From the NCBI GenBank assembly GCA_903632075.3, contig CAHIKZ030003513.1:82001-146000 (forward strand): 64,000 nt of DNA, given 5' to 3'. A program made the position numbers and the translations under genes. This DNA comes from Acanthosepion pharaonis (taxonomy: Eukaryota; Mollusca; Cephalopoda; Sepiida; Sepiidae). Each line of letters begins with the position of its first letter. Within the stretch, counting starts at the first letter, position 1. Below, in pieces: positions 43,501 to 53,639 of the stretch. A model generated the notes under the pieces. It made no database searches. It saw only the letters and a list, made by a program, of their open reading frames with translations, and had not been told where the DNA came from.

Positions 43501-46250
43501 AGGACGCGGATGTAGTTTATCATTTTACCCAGGACGCGGATTTAGTTTATCGTCATACCCAGGACGCGGATGTAGTTTATCGTCATACCCAGGACGCGGA
43601 TGTATTTTATCGTCTTACCCAGGACGCGGATGTAGTTTATCGTCATACCCAGGACGCGGATTTAGTTTATCGTCATACCCAGGACGCGGATTTAGTTTAT
43701 CGTTTACCCAGGACGCGGATGTAGTTTATCGTCATACCCAGGACGCGGATGTAGTTTATCGTCATACCCAGGACGCGGATGTAGTTTATCGTTTTACCGG
43801 AGGACGCGGACGCGGATGTAGTTTATCGTCATTCCCAGGGAGCGGATGTAGTTTATCGTCATACCCAGGACGCGGATGAAGTTTATCGTCATACCCAGGG
43901 AGCGGATGTAGTTTATCGTCATTCCCAGGGAGCGGATGTAGTTTATCGTCATACCCAGGACGCGGATGTAGTTTATCGTTTACCCAGGACGCGGATGTAG
44001 TTTATTTCATACCCAGGACGCGGATGTAGTTTATCGTCATACCCAGGACGCGGATGTAGTTTATCGTCATACCCAGGACGCGGATGTAGTTTATCGTCAT
44101 ACCCAGGACGCGGATGATGTTTATCGTTTACCCAGGACGCGGATGATGTTTATCGTCATACCCAGGACGCGGATGTAGTTTATCGTCATACCCAGGACGC
44201 GGATGTAGTTTATCGTCATACCCAGGACGCGGATGTAGTTTATCGTCATTCACAGGACGCGGATGTAGTTTATCGTCATACCCAGGACGCGGATTTAGTT
44301 TATCGTCTTACCCAGGACGCGGATGTAGTTTATCGTCATACCCAGGACAAACGCGGATGTAGTTTATCGTCATACCCAGGACGCGGATGATGTTTATCGT
44401 CATACCCAGGACGCGGATGTAGTTTATAAATACCCAGGACGCGGATGTAGTTTATCGTCATACCCAGGACGCGGATGTAGTTTATTAAAATACCCAGGAC
44501 GCGGATGTTGTTTATCATCATACCCAGGACGCGGATGTAGTTTATAATGGACGCGGATGTAGATTTTATCATACCCAGGACGCGGATGTAGTTTATCGTC
44601 ATACCCAGGACGCGGATGTAGTTTATCTTCATACCCAGGACGCGGATGTAGTTTATCGTCATACCCAGGACGCGGATGTAGTTTATCGTCTTACCCAGGA
44701 CGCGGATGTAGTTTATCATCATACCCAGGACGCGGATGTAGTTTATCGTCATACCCAGGACGCGGATGTAGTTTATCGTCATACCCAGGACGCGGATGAT
44801 AGTTTATCGTCATACCCAGGACGCGGATGTAGTTTATCGTCATACCCAGGACGCGGATGTAGTTTATTGTTTATACCCAGGACGCGGATGTAGTTCGACT
44901 TGAAAACGGGAAAGATACCCAGGACGCGGATGTAGTTTATCGTCATACCCAGGACGCGGATGTAGTTTATCGTCATACCCAGGACGCGGATGTAGTTTAT
45001 CGTCATACCCAGGACGCGGATGTAGTTTATCGTCATACCCAGGACGCGGATGTAGTTTATCGTCATACCCAGGACGCGGATGTAGTTTATCGTCATACCC
45101 AGGACGCGGATGTAGTTTATCGTCTTACCCAGGACGCGGATGAAGTTTATCGTCATACCCAGGACAGGACGCGGACAAGTTTATCGTCATACCCAGGACG
45201 CGGATGCCATACCCAGGACGCGGTGGTTTATCGTCATACCCAAGACGCAGATGTAGTTTATCGTCATACCCAGGACGCGGATGTAGTTTATCGTCATACC
45301 CAGGACGCGGATGTAGTTTATCGTCATACCCAGGACGCGGATGTAGTTTATCATCATACCCAGGACGCGGATGTAGTTTATCGTCATACCCAGGACGCGG
45401 ATGTAGTCCCATCGTCATACCCAGGACGCGGATGTAGTTTATCGTCATACCCAGGACGCGGATGTAGTTTATCGTCATACCCAGGACGCGGATGTAGTTT
45501 ATCGTCATACCCAGGACGCGGATAAGTTTATCGTCATACCCAGGACGCGGATGTAGTTTATCGTCATACCCAGGACGCAGGACGCGGATGTAGTTTATCA
45601 TCATACCCAGGACGCGGATGATGTTTATCGTCATACCCAGGACGCGGATGTGATGTTTATCGTCATACCCAGGACGCGGATGTAGTTTATCGTCTTACCC
45701 AGTACGCGGATGTAGTTTATCGTCATACCCAGGACGCGGATGTAGTTTATCATCATACCCAGGACGCGGATGTAGTTTATCGTCATACCCAGGACGCGGA
45801 TGTTGTTTATCGTCATACCCAGGACGCGGATGTTGTTTATCGTCATACCCAGGACGCGGATGTAGTTTATCGTCATACCCAGGACGCGGATGTGTTTATC
45901 GTCATACCCAGGACGCGGATGTAGTTTATCGTCATACCCAGGACGCGGATGTAGTTTATCGTCATAAATGTTGTTTATCGTCATACCCAGGACGCGGATG
46001 TAGTTTATCGTCATACCCAGGACGCGGATGTAGTTTATCGTCATACCCAGGACGCGGATGTAGTTTATCGCCATACCCAGGACGCGGATGTAGTTTATCG
46101 TCATACCCAGGACGCGGATGCAGTTTATCGTCATACCCAGGACGCGGATGTAGTTTATCGCCATACCCAGGACGCGGATGTAGTTTATCGTCATATCCAG
46201 GACGTCGATATATTTTATCGTCATTTCAGGACGCTAGAAGCCAAGATGTA
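37596..46250. repeat. 8.6-kb minisatellite of 30-bp units
   Basis: About 285 units of 30 bp. Each unit has an almost invariant core cccaggacgcgga and a spacer of tgtagtttatcgtcata type. Common spacer variants are gatgatgattatcgtcat, ttgtttatcatcat and ttgtttatcgtcat. Substitutions and small indels concentrate in the spacer (many between 40.2 and 43.4 kb), while the core seldom changes. Stretches such as 44925-45120 are runs of identical units. As 30 is divisible by 3, long frames appear in several registers on both strands (10-residue repeats such as HTQDADVVYR, MTINYIRVLG, SLSSYPGRGC). They break wherever an indel occurs and show no start or splice context. Confidence 0.95.
37621..38640. repeat. 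10-unit (300-bp) higher-order repeat inside the minisatellite
   Basis: The unit order starting gcggatgatg at 37621 recurs at 37921 (300 bp later) and again at 38361. Shared marks include a gcgaatgatg unit, a gttg unit and, in the last two copies, the private variant tacacaggacgggtatgtag. About 140 bp of disturbed sequence (38200-38340) lies between copies two and three. Confidence 0.85.
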
Positions 46251-46810
46251 GTTCGGAATAATGATTTGTACTAGCATTGGAGGCGTAAAATTTTTCCCTT
46301 CATAGACAAAATATCTTTTATGCTAGGTTTATAAAATAACTTTGTTTCTGTTCATTTTAAATTTATTTCAACGCTATACTTTAACGTCTCCGCCAGGACT
46401 CTGAAAGTTATCCTCATACCCATAGATTTCTAAATTCTTTTCTTTCTCTTTTTCCAATGGTCGATAGCGTCTTCGTGGTGTTTATCGCCTTGTCTGAGGC
46501 GAATTGATTAAAATCATACCCAGGATAATAGATCTGCCATGAAAGGTGAAATTTTACCCAAGACCATGGACGTGTTTTTGAAATCAACGTACTTTTCACA
46601 GGACGCGGAAAAATTACGCTTCCCAGGACAAAAAAATGTCTATATCATTGACGCCAGAAAAATAATATTTTTAACCAAATTTAGGAAAAGTATGAAAATA
46701 AATAAACATCAATACATGTCTTATCCAAGAAGGATGGCGGAAAGATTATGTCATCAGATATCATTTGAATATTGCGGATCACAAGGCCAATTTTATGTGA
46801 GGATTTGATT
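46203..46810 (+). repeat. ~600-bp duplicated segment, copy 1 (minisatellite-altered)
   Basis: Collinear with 47958-48560 from cgctagaagccaaga to the block with aaataaacatcaatacatgt and cagatatcatttgaa. At several points where copy 2 has ordinary sequence, copy 1 has pieces of the minisatellite: tcatacccaggataata (46514-46530), cacaggacgcgga (46597-46609), ttcccaggacaa (46620-46631), gccaggactctg (46392-46403). An open frame at 46539-46808 is a by-product. Confidence 0.8.
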
Positions 46811-47460
46811 ATCGTCATGAACTCAGGCAAACGGATGTTGTAGACTCCGTATACACAGGATCGGGATGTAGTTTATCTACCCCGGACGAGGACTCGGATG
46901 ATGATTTCGGCATATCCAGGATCGGATGTTTTTTCTCCTCCCAGGAGACAGAGAGGTTATCAAACAGAGCATCTCTACAACGAGAGCGGATCGGTATTTT
47001 TAGGCCGGATGTTGAATCAAGGCCAGGACGCGGATGTGGGAAATCATCAAGCCCGTGACGCTTGAGCAAAATTATCGTCTAGACCCAGTATAAACAGGGT
47101 GATGAAGTTTACCTCCCCAGGACGAGGATCTTCCCTATCGGCATAATTTCGAGACGGGATGATTATTCTCCGTCGAGTTATTCTTATCCCGGAGACAGGA
47201 CGACGATGGTTTATATTCCTACCCTCAAGAGCGCCTTTCTCGACTGGGAAAAAGGTTGGTGTTATATCAGGACGCGGAAGTTTCAGACCGTCATAACCAT
47301 TACGTTCATGGGCAAATAGTCATCGCCAGGACTCGGAGTAGAAGGTCATCTCTCAACAGGACTATGGAAGGATTACGTCAACTCCTGGTTCTTACACCAC
47401 CACATTCAACCAACGCGGAGATTTTTATCGTCCTAACCCAGGACTCGTTACATTGTTTCA
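46811..47460 (+). repeat. Degenerate minisatellite-like sequence
   Basis: Scattered, imperfect motifs (aggatcgggatgtagtttat, ggccaggacgcggatgtg, atatcaggacgcggaag, taacccaggactcg) are embedded in sequence that does not keep the 30-bp period. It may be the continuation of the 46.2-kb duplicate, modified like copy 1 but more heavily (compare catgggcaaatagtcatcgc with catgggcgatcgcagg at 49063-49078). Confidence 0.55.
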
Positions 47461-47514
47461 GCTATCAAAGGATAGTGATTATTTAGATGATTCCTTATAA
47501 TGTTTTAAAAATCG

Positions 47515-47580
47515 GAATCACCCCAAGCAAGGCAGTAAATGTACTAAGACATACCAGGGATATAGGTTATGGAAGAATTA
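47515..47580 (-). repeat. LINE family A tail remnant
   Basis: tcaccccaagcaaggcagta followed by actaagacataccaggga is the inverted family A tail. Confidence 0.5.
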
Positions 47581-47594
47581 GGAATGGATGCATT

Positions 47595-47705
47595 AATAAA
47601 AATTACCAGTAATACATTTTGAAAAAATATTACCAGCAATAAAAATATTGTCGGCATTAAATGACCCATAGAGATGTTGATATGCCGTAAAACAAACCAA
47701 ACCAA
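47595..47705 (+). repeat. Retroposon tail (family T) with (AAACC)n end
   Basis: Two ttaccag..aata units, then cggcattaaatgacccatag, agatgttgatatgccgtaaa and (acaaacc)n. It is the reverse complement of 37322-37577 and ends in the short tandem tail typical of retroposed 3-prime ends. Confidence 0.7.
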
Positions 47706-47877
47706 ACCAAACTATGAGCTGCAAAACTGATGATTAGAAAAAAAGATTGGAATCTTATTGCAACGCCAAAGCAACGGATGTAATTAGGACTTTTGAATGA
47801 AGAACTTTTTTTTAGGGAATAATAACGGAGGTTTTTTGATTACGATAATAATTCTTTGGTCCGTCTTATCTGGTTTC

Positions 47878-47990
47878 GCCATACCCAGGACGCGGATGTA
47901 GTTTATCGCCTTACCCAGGACGCGGATGAAGTTTATCGTCATACCCAGGACGCCGATGTATTTTATCGTCATACTCAGGACGCTAGAAGC
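47878..47990. repeat. Four outlying minisatellite units
   Basis: Units catacccaggacgcggatgt, cttacccaggacgcggatga, catacccaggacgccgatgt and catactcaggacgctag lie directly in front of copy 2 of the duplicated segment. They match the layout at the array edge before copy 1. Confidence 0.85.
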
Positions 47991-48560
47991 CAAGAGAGGA
48001 GACTCCGGAATAATGATTTGTACTAGCATTGTAGTCAGTAAAATTATAGGTCCCTTCGCTTAGACAAAATCTTTTTTTCAGTGCTACAGGTCGCAACTAA
48101 AATAACTTTGTTTCCTGTTCCTTTAAATTCTATTTCAACTCTATACTGCTAACGTCTCCGCCTAAACTAAAAAAGTTATCCAATTATTGGGTTTCTACTT
48201 TCTAAATTCTTTTCTTTTATTTTTTACTTCCAATGGTATTTAGCGTCTTCGTCATCTGTTATCGCCTTGTCTGTAACGAATTGATTAAAAATTCCCATAT
48301 TGTGATAATAGATCTGCCATGAAAGGTGAAATTTTACAAGACCATGGACGTTTTTTGAAATCAACGTTCTTTTCACTGCAAAAGACGCTTAATTTCCCAT
48401 AAAATGTCTGCACCACCGTTGATATAGAAAAATAATGTTTTTAACCAAATTTAGAAAGTTTGAAAAATAAATAAACATCAATACATGTCTTCTCCAAGAA
48501 TAATAATGGAAAGATGTCATTCTCAGATATCATTTGAACTCAGTTGCCATAACAACTTGG
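47958..48560 (+). repeat. ~600-bp duplicated segment, copy 2 (unaltered)
   Basis: Counterpart of 46203-46810 without the internal minisatellite insertions. It keeps, for example, attcccatattgtgataata (48291-48310) and tttcactgcaaaagacgctt (48371-48390). A third partial copy of its right end is at 48966-49035 (cttctccaagaataatggtg, then catttgaactcagatgccat). Confidence 0.8.
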
Positions 48561-49546
48561 ATTTTTTCTGTGTGACCATTTGAAATCAGTTGTTTATTAG
48601 TCGCTTTTTAAAGATATTAAAGAAAGAATTAAACTGAATGCAACAAAATGACAGAGGAAACTCGCCACCATGTTAATAAATCATGCAAACAGATAAGCGA
48701 TGGATAGGGTAATCTTTATTCTAGGTAATATTTCAGAAATGATCATAAACTTAAATATGTTGCTTCGGTGGCCATAAGGACATGGCACTCCACATCTTCC
48801 TTTCTTGAAATATCTTCAAACATTACTGAAGAGATATATGATTGTCCTTGGGGAAGATAGTGTATTCGTTTTTGTTGCATTTTGTCATGGTTTTGATCAG
48901 AGTTGTTTTGCTCCTAGACTGCTAACCATAGCTAGAAAATCATAGCCAACTGGGACATCAATTTTATGTCTTCTCCAAGAATAATGGTGGAAAGATGTCA
49001 TTCTCAGATGTCATTTGAACTCAGATGCCATTCTATTTGTTCTGTGCTGTGTCACTTCAGGTCATGGGCGATCGCAGGCCCTCAAGCCTTCCTGTCCTTC
49101 ATGGCCCTTAGAAGTGTTTCTCCCTTTATAAGACCCCTTCAGGTTTCGACATCTGTTCACACGTTCGTTAGGTAGGTGGATCGGATGCAATCAGGTTTAG
49201 TAGAGACCCTCAGTCTGCCCCATGAGGATTAACCCTCCTTTTAATCATGTATCGCGCTGTAAACCGTTAGACTCTGTTTCACAACCCTTCCTGAATGGAA
49301 TATATCTAGCAATTATAAATCTGTAAGAAAATGAAAAACATAGAAGGGTCGCTGGGGTTAGATAGGCAATATTTAAAAATATTACTAATATAAATAGAGC
49401 GAATATATATATATATTGGGTAATATATATTAATATAATTACTAATTAATATATATAATATAGATATCTAATACGTGAAATATTAGATAGCCATTACATA
49501 AAATATTACATAGTTAATAACGTAAAATATTATATATCTAACAAAG
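48561..49546. other. Unassigned sequence with partial third copy of the duplicated end
   Basis: 48966-49035 repeats the right end of the 600-bp segment. No gene was recognised. AT-rich short repeats of attagata/ataatat type occur at 49400-49545. Confidence 0.5.
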
Positions 49547-49775
49547 TGTTTTGGTCCGATTCAATTGTACCACGGATGATAGTCTAAAGTAGAACCAATA
49601 ATAAAGAACTCGAACACAGGTATGGAATAACACAGATATATTACAAACAGGAATATATACAGAGAAGTAGAAGTGTTAGTATGAACAATGAGGTTTTTAG
49701 AGAGAACAATGTAGTCTCGACCAGTATCACTATTCCAATGTCCAACAATTGTCTCCAGCGATCTGTTTCGGAGGA
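49547..49775 (-). mobile_element. Truncated LTR (same family as 23.1 and 26.5 kb)
   Basis: Starts tgttttggtcc and shares gaacacaggtatggaataac, acagatatattacaaacagg and caatgtagtctcgaccagta with the solo LTR at 26474-27114. Similarity ends near 49775, so only about the outer 230 bp remains. Confidence 0.75.
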
Positions 49776-50455
49776 TAAATACTTTTCATATCCTTGAATC
49801 TAGGTTCCTGTGTCTGGGAGTTTGAGGCACTAGGAAGATAAATGGATCATAACGTTGCCATCACTCCAAACACCTTCGTAATCATCATTAGATAATCCAA
49901 TTCTTTCCGAATCCTCTGCACTGTCCTTAGATTGATACTTAAACAATCTGAAATTTTATATATATATATATATAAATTTATATCATGCCGTTTCCAAAGT
50001 TCTGGCGGAGTGGATTGCGTCATGGTGCTCTTTTTCTCACAGATGGTGCTCAACTGACCTTACTATAGTGTGCAGTCAACAAAATAAAAAACAAGCCAAG
50101 CGCATGCGTGAAATTAAGAATATAAAATAGAGACAATTTACCCATCGCACCCTGTATATTGATATATAAGAGTGCAAAATATGTTTATTGTACAAATATT
50201 CATATATCTTCTATATGTATGTTATTATTATGTGTGTCTACAAAGCGTTACACGTGATATCTTTATACAAGTAAATAATTATCCATAGATGTCTATATTT
50301 ATATCTCTGATTTCTTGTGTATTTGATTGCTTTTATATTTCTATGGATGTCGATATATATTTTTTGCTTGTTTTCATAATTTCCAATTACTAATGTAATT
50401 AAATCAATTGTTTATGAAAATGCATTCTTGGAAGAATATGTTTGCAGGAACTTAC

Positions 50456-50458
<3 letters not shown>

Positions 50459-50524
<66 letters not shown>

Positions 50525-50572
50525 CAACCATATATACATGTATATATCTACAACTAAATATATATATATAGT

Positions 50573-50607
<35 letters not shown>
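50459..50607. repeat. (TA)n microsatellites with short spacers
   Basis: Two long TA runs (50459-50520, 50574-50607) and a short one between them, linked by acaaccatatatacatg and ctacaactaaatata segments that are near-inverted versions of each other. Confidence 0.9.
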
Positions 50608-50612
<5 letters not shown>

Positions 50613-50714
50613 GTCCAAACTTGTATTTGAGGATACCCAATCCCTATTGCAGACGATTAGTTCAATAGCCACAGAGCTAACCTGTGGTTTATACTAAAAC
50701 TATTTGATCAGACA

Positions 50715-50960
50715 TAGTTACAGTATAGCCTCATATCTAGCTACTTATTGGTGTTTGTACAGCCGCTCAAACCCTCGGTCACGATTTTCTTCGTGCTAGC
50801 ACAATTATCGAGGTTCCGTCTGCCCAATTTTAGTCAAGGTTTGGTTCAAACCAAAATGCCGCATTTGGGATCGATCTATCAGGAAGTGACTTCCTGACAA
50901 ATCAACCATGGTGAATATTAGGATATTCATGATCAGATAGCGAACGTTCTTTTTAACCGA
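50715..50960. repeat. Dispersed repeat related to 53290-53450
   Basis: Shares cctcatatctagctac, ttgtacagc and attaggatattca with 53292-53440 in the same order. It contains the 9-bp hairpin tcaggaagt-g-acttcctga (50879-50897). Both copies lie next to long TA or inverted-repeat sequence. Family unknown. Confidence 0.5.
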
Positions 50961-50971
50961 GGTCCGCCCCC

Positions 50972-50972
50972 C

Positions 50973-51003
<31 letters not shown>
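50972..51003. repeat. (TA)n microsatellite
   Basis: About 15 TA units following ccgccccccat. Confidence 0.9.
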
Positions 51004-51004
<1 letters not shown>

Positions 51005-51169
51005 TTGGGGGTGTCTATATACATAACTACACACATAAAGAAACATATTTATGTATATATTTGAGTACATACTCAGATATATTCAGAATAAAAAAATGCA
51101 TAGGTAAAAATAAAATCTGAGTAAAATCTGAGTATATATATTTCAACGTATGAGGATCCGACAACCTCA

Positions 51170-51865
51170 TTCAGTTTTTATGTTTGTGCCATATGTGAAA
51201 CTTCAGTCCTGTTAGTGACCTGCATACAAGCCCACATATTGTGCAACAGCGAGGATCTTGAGACATAGCCACAGGAATATTTACTAACGCATTTCGCCGT
51301 TGTCTTTTGTCTCTTAGTCGGTCAATTCGACTTGTTTCGAAATTTCTGATACAACTCTGGCACTAATATCTTCAGTTATTTATATCCAGGGCAACTCGAT
51401 CGAAGTTAGTATGCGGCACATTGACAGCTGAGAGGTTACTCCCTAGCTTGTCTTTATACCCGAGCCACGGTCACCCAACAGTTCACTGTCAAGCTGGCTA
51501 TACATGTGGACCTTAGGTATTCTGTCGTCATGACCTTGCAATATGACCAACCCAGCTATGTTGTGACTGTATCAGGAAAGTCTCAATCACATTAATGCTG
51601 CATTTTGCGAGAAGATCAATATTGGAGACCCTATCGTCAAATGTATAGCCACAGATTGCACAGAGATAACTTTTGTGGAAGACATCCACATGGGACCTAT
51701 ATAGGATCTACAATTCTGAGCCGCACAACAGTGTGGTTGACCATATATACATGGCCTGAAAATTGCGTTTAAGCATGAAACAGACCGTTGACGCTGGGCG
51801 TTGACCTCAATGTCCACTTTTATATTTACATACGCTCTAAACCTGATATTTAGCACTTTAAACCA
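51170..51865 (-). pseudogene. LINE family D RT C-terminus with a C2H2 zinc finger
   Basis: Minus-strand blocks in order are TTLLCGSEL (matching 'LLYG.E.W'), LYRSHVDVFHKSYLCAICGY, DDRVSNIDLLAKCSINVIET, SQHSWVGHIARS ('LRW.GH..R'), YKDKL.SNLSAVNV, then FETSRIDRLRDKRQRRNAL and a final CCTICGLVCRSLTGLKFHIW ending HKH, which fits Cys-x2-Cys..His-x4-His. This is the C-terminal half of a non-LTR reverse transcriptase followed by a terminal zinc finger, a layout seen in several LINE clades. Stops and a few frameshifts mark it as dead. The RT catalytic part is missing. Confidence 0.65.
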
Positions 51866-52244
51866 TAAATATAGCATACCATAAAACTATATTATTGTCA
51901 TTGATTGGTTAATTTCCTATGGATTATCAACCTTTGCAGCACATTTTAAGTGAGAACATTTTTTAGATCATAATGATTTAGTGATATGTCTTACCAATTA
52001 ACCAATAGCTGGGGGAATAAGATGTGGATTCATACCCCCAAGTGTATAACAAACCCAACTGGAATTGGAACTCGGCTATCTGATTAACATTTCCGATCTA
52101 TTGTCCATTACCCCGCCGCATATTCAGGTTTACATATTTCCAAGTAGTCCCTCATCTAGTTATGACCAGGCTCAACATTGCTTAATTTAGTGATTGTATG
52201 GGAAGATGGTGTTGCAACATGATGTGGTTGTAAGCAATATATAT
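51866..52244. other. Unassigned sequence
   Basis: 52060-52080 (aactggaattggaactcggc) may be a decayed pol III B box, and nothing else is supportable. Confidence 0.3.
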
Positions 52245-52245
52245 A

Positions 52246-52300
<55 letters not shown>

Positions 52301-52345
52301 CGGTACAGAAGGAGAGAGAAAGAGAGAGAGAGGCATAGTAGATAG
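52245..52345. repeat. Compound (TA)n / (GA)n / (GATA)n microsatellite
   Basis: About 26 TA units, then gagagagaaagagagagaga, then gatagataga. Confidence 0.9.
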
Positions 52346-52429
52346 ATAGATAAATAAATATGCATGTATAAATTAATTTCTCTTCATATATATATTCATA
52401 TATTTGGGTGTAAACACTCGTATATGTCT

Positions 52430-52514
52430 GAATGTACACACACACACATACATTCATTAGGTATGGAAATATATATGCCCTAATTGAATTTAATTATATA
52501 TATAATTATGTATA

Positions 52515-52548
<34 letters not shown>

Positions 52549-52610
52549 CATGCTTTATATCCATGGGTATATCTATATCTATATATAGATAAATGCTTTT
52601 ATATCCATGG

Positions 52611-52675
<65 letters not shown>

Positions 52676-52686
52676 TTTATATCCAT

Positions 52687-52720
<34 letters not shown>
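52430..52720. repeat. Compound TA / TCTA microsatellite with ttatatccatgg repeats
   Basis: Three copies of tttatatccatggg/a are spaced through TA and (TCTA)n runs (about 52554, 52598 and 52677). The period is 40-80 bp. Confidence 0.85.
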
Positions 52721-52722
<2 letters not shown>

Positions 52723-53051
52723 AAATTTGACAATTCAATTAGAGTAATTAATTTCTGATTTTTATAACAGAGAAAATTAATAAAAAAAAATTTATTTTGA
52801 TTTTCCAATTATTCATTGACTGCAGTTCAAGAAAATTTCTTAAATTGGAGAAGAAAAATCAATTTATTTTCTCTCGTCAAATCCTATGTTGTTGTTTCTT
52901 CTGCCAGCTGGAATAGCTCAGTGTCAAACATCTAAAGACGTTCCTTGAATATCTCAGTTAGTTATGCCACTGAAATTATCTGACTATCTCACAATACAAA
53001 TATTGGCTTTTTCTTAAAATTCGTTCATCAAACAATAATAAACAAATTTCG

Positions 53052-53105
53052 TTTCATGTGAAAATCTTCAGAGGATATGCATCCTCGAAAAATGTTCACA
53101 TGAAA
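53052..53105. repeat. Imperfect hairpin with ATGC loop
   Basis: Outer arms tttcatgtgaa / ttcacatgaaa (11 bp, perfect), inner arms gaggat / atcctc around loop atgc, with unpaired 12- and 9-bp flanks between. Confidence 0.8.
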
Positions 53106-53108
53106 GAC

Positions 53109-53164
53109 GAAGACGATGTTATATAATGATAATTATGCAATTATCATTATATAACATCGTCTTC
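53109..53164. repeat. Perfect 26-bp inverted repeat with ATGC loop
   Basis: Arm gaagacgatgttatataatg plus ataatt (53109-53134), loop atgc (53135-53138), and a perfectly complementary arm (53139-53164). It starts 3 bp after the neighbouring hairpin. Confidence 0.95.
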
Positions 53165-53482
53165 AAACTCGTCTACTCAACCAATTATATGACACCTTAC
53201 TTGTGTCCAAAACGTCTTGAATAATCCCTCACCGGTGGGATTATCCATAGTTGTTGAAATCTATAGTGCTTAAGCTTTACAGACATGGTATCTACAGCCT
53301 CATATCTAACTACCTTTGTACAGCTTCAAGTGGCTGATTTTCAAAGTGAAAGTTGCTAGGTTGGTAGTCAACTATAGCTAAATCCATTTGCTAATTAACT
53401 CATGACCAGAGAGAAAAGAGATATTAGGATATTCAGAAATAAGGTCCGATTTTAAAATCAACATTTTAATGTAGTTTCTAAT

Positions 53483-53551
53483 ATATTAACATAATATTAA
53501 CATAATATTAACATAATATTAACATAATATTAACATAATATTAACATAATA
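53483..53551. repeat. 12-bp minisatellite (aacataatatta)
   Basis: About six perfect units of ttaacataatat, with weaker edges. Confidence 0.9.
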
Positions 53552-53639
53552 GGTGCACAAGATTATATTACACATTCTTAAAGATAAAAATGTACTTTGT
53601 GTAAATTTTTTTTGAATTGCTGTTGGAATTTAACTTAAA

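Noticed and set aside
37585..46224. Long open frames on both strands (up to 359 codons) as repeat-protein genes
   Set aside because: They follow from a 30-bp unit lacking stops, occur in several registers at once, break at every indel, and have no start, splice or domain evidence.
37596..46250. CRISPR-like array
   Set aside because: Core-plus-spacer regularity superficially resembles one, but spacers are variants of a single sequence, the unit is 30 bp in total, and the genome is clearly eukaryotic.
46539..46808. 89-codon open frame
   Set aside because: It exists only in the satellite-altered copy of the duplicated segment. The unaltered copy at 48.3-48.6 kb does not keep it.
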